Part shown: positions 5,362 to 5,733 of the stretch, in pieces
Layout of the letters: each line of letters starts with the position of its first letter
Numbering within the stretch: position 1 is the first letter of the stretch
Origin: Pseudomonadota bacterium
GTDB lineage: Bacteria > Pseudomonadota > Gammaproteobacteria > Steroidobacterales > GCA-2729495
Reading direction: 5' to 3'
Length of the DNA: 5,733 nucleotides
NCBI GenBank assembly: GCA_030836925.1
Contig: JAUPLK010000120.1
Coordinates: forward strand, 1 to 5,733
Translations under genes and position numbers: made by a program
The notes under the pieces: model-generated
What the model saw: only the letters and a program-made list of their open reading frames with translations
What the model was told of the DNA's origin: nothing
Databases searched by the model: none

Positions 5362-5382
5362 ATATAGCACTTAGTGCCATAT
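5362..5382. promoter_or_regulatory. Candidate operator/promoter of the toxin-antitoxin operon
   Basis: atatagcac (5362-5370) and gtgccatat (5374-5382) form an inverted repeat with one mismatch around tta, 27 bases upstream of the toxin ATG. On the minus strand it overlaps a -10-like TATATT (5366-5361). No good -35 box is visible. Operators in this position are normally bound by the HTH antitoxin, alone or with the toxin. Binding here is inferred. Confidence 0.62.
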
Positions 5383-5510
5383 ATTGGTTCACTTGGAGAG
5401 CACGCCTCAGGTGGATTCAGTTCTGGATGGGCACCACCCACGGCGTGTTCGAGCCGCATAGCCAGTGGCGGTGTGCGCAGTGGGTAAATGGCGGGTTGGC
5501 GTGGAGATTC

Positions 5511-5528
5511 GTTGACCAGCAGGTCAAC
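5511..5528 (-). terminator. Hairpin downstream of the PIN-domain gene, weak terminator candidate
   Basis: gttgacc (5511-5517) pairs perfectly with ggtcaac (5522-5528) around a four-base loop. It starts 11 bases beyond the stop of the PIN gene on its transcript. No T-run follows, so termination is uncertain. The rest of 5383-5538 shows no gene I can support. Confidence 0.3.
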
Positions 5529-5538
5529 CAGGCTTGAG

Positions 5539-5733
5539 TTACCAGATCGTCTCGACCAGGCCCGACTTGCGGATGCGGGCGTCACCGGTCGCGAGACGAA
5601 GCTGCTCGTCGAGCGCCGTGGCAATGATGATCCGGTCGGCCGGGTCGCCGGGCAGTGCTTCCGCCAGGGTGCCGGCGCGCACGGCGATGTCGGCCGTGAT
5701 CGGCAGCACTTTCAGTTCCGCCAGCAGCCTCAG
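5539..5733 (-). CDS. PIN-domain (VapC-like) protein, C-terminal 64 residues, cut by window edge
   Basis: Reading leftward from the window edge, the frame ends LPITADIAVRAGTLAEALPG, DPADRIIIATALDEQLRLAT, GDARIRKSGLVETIW and TAA at 5541-5539. GDPADRIIIATA and the later TGDARI are the C-terminal acidic motifs of PIN nucleases, and SGLVETIW is a typical VapC-like ending. These Asp residues help bind Mg/Mn for RNA cleavage. The N-terminal half, including the first catalytic Asp, lies beyond the window, and so would a VapB-type antitoxin, which normally precedes vapC. The fragment is undamaged. A solitary PIN protein without antitoxin is possible. Confidence 0.85.
   Translation of the reverse strand: MRLLAELKVLPITADIAVRAGTLAEALPGDPADRIIIATALDEQLRLATGDARIRKSGLVETIW

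Noticed and set aside
5322..5624. Minus-strand 100-codon frame between the PIN gene and the toxin
   Set aside because: It overlaps the end of the PIN-domain gene in another frame and the start of the toxin gene; proline-rich with no domain, and its only support is length.

Overview
The window looks like a chromosome segment of a high-GC gammaproteobacterium. It carries the large single-chain form of PurL, typical of beta/gamma-proteobacteria. It also has REP-like repeats built on the core ggagcggcttcagccgcga, a type common in Xanthomonadales and Pseudomonas relatives. The exact genus cannot be read from the sequence.

Layout. (1) Positions 2-2983 (+) hold the last 993 residues of PurL, the phosphoribosylformylglycinamidine synthase of purine biosynthesis; the N-terminus lies off the left edge. 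(2) Positions 2981-3043 are a REP-like hairpin cluster that starts inside the purL stop codon. (3) Positions 3055-4553 form an accessory block of visibly lower GC (about 42% in one counted 60-base line, against 65% in a purL line). Its left half reads leftward: a two-helix membrane protein (3629-3360), a 28-codon ORF (3359-3273) and a small putative secreted protein (3276-3055), packed with abutting or overlapping stops and starts. Just upstream, in the same frame as the membrane gene, is a worn C-terminal tail of an IS481-type transposase. The right half reads rightward: a membrane-protein fragment without a normal start (3760-3912), a 71-residue two-helix membrane protein (3902-4117) and a coiled-coil protein with a C-terminal membrane anchor (4233-4553). 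(4) Positions 4567-4613 hold two more REP-like units, inverted relative to the first. (5) Positions 4657-5335 (-) hold a toxin-first type II toxin-antitoxin pair, a RelE/HigB-like toxin and an XRE/HigA-like antitoxin, with a candidate operator at 5362-5382. (6) Positions 5539-5733 (-) hold the C-terminal end of a PIN-domain (VapC-like) protein running off the right edge.

Taken together, a core metabolic gene borders a plastic region of small membrane/secreted genes, an IS relic and two toxin-type genes. REP-like units in opposite orientation bracket the small-gene block. The best-supported calls are purL, the toxin-antitoxin pair and the PIN fragment. The small genes have no recognised function, and the leftward three-ORF cluster is the part most likely to hold something undescribed.
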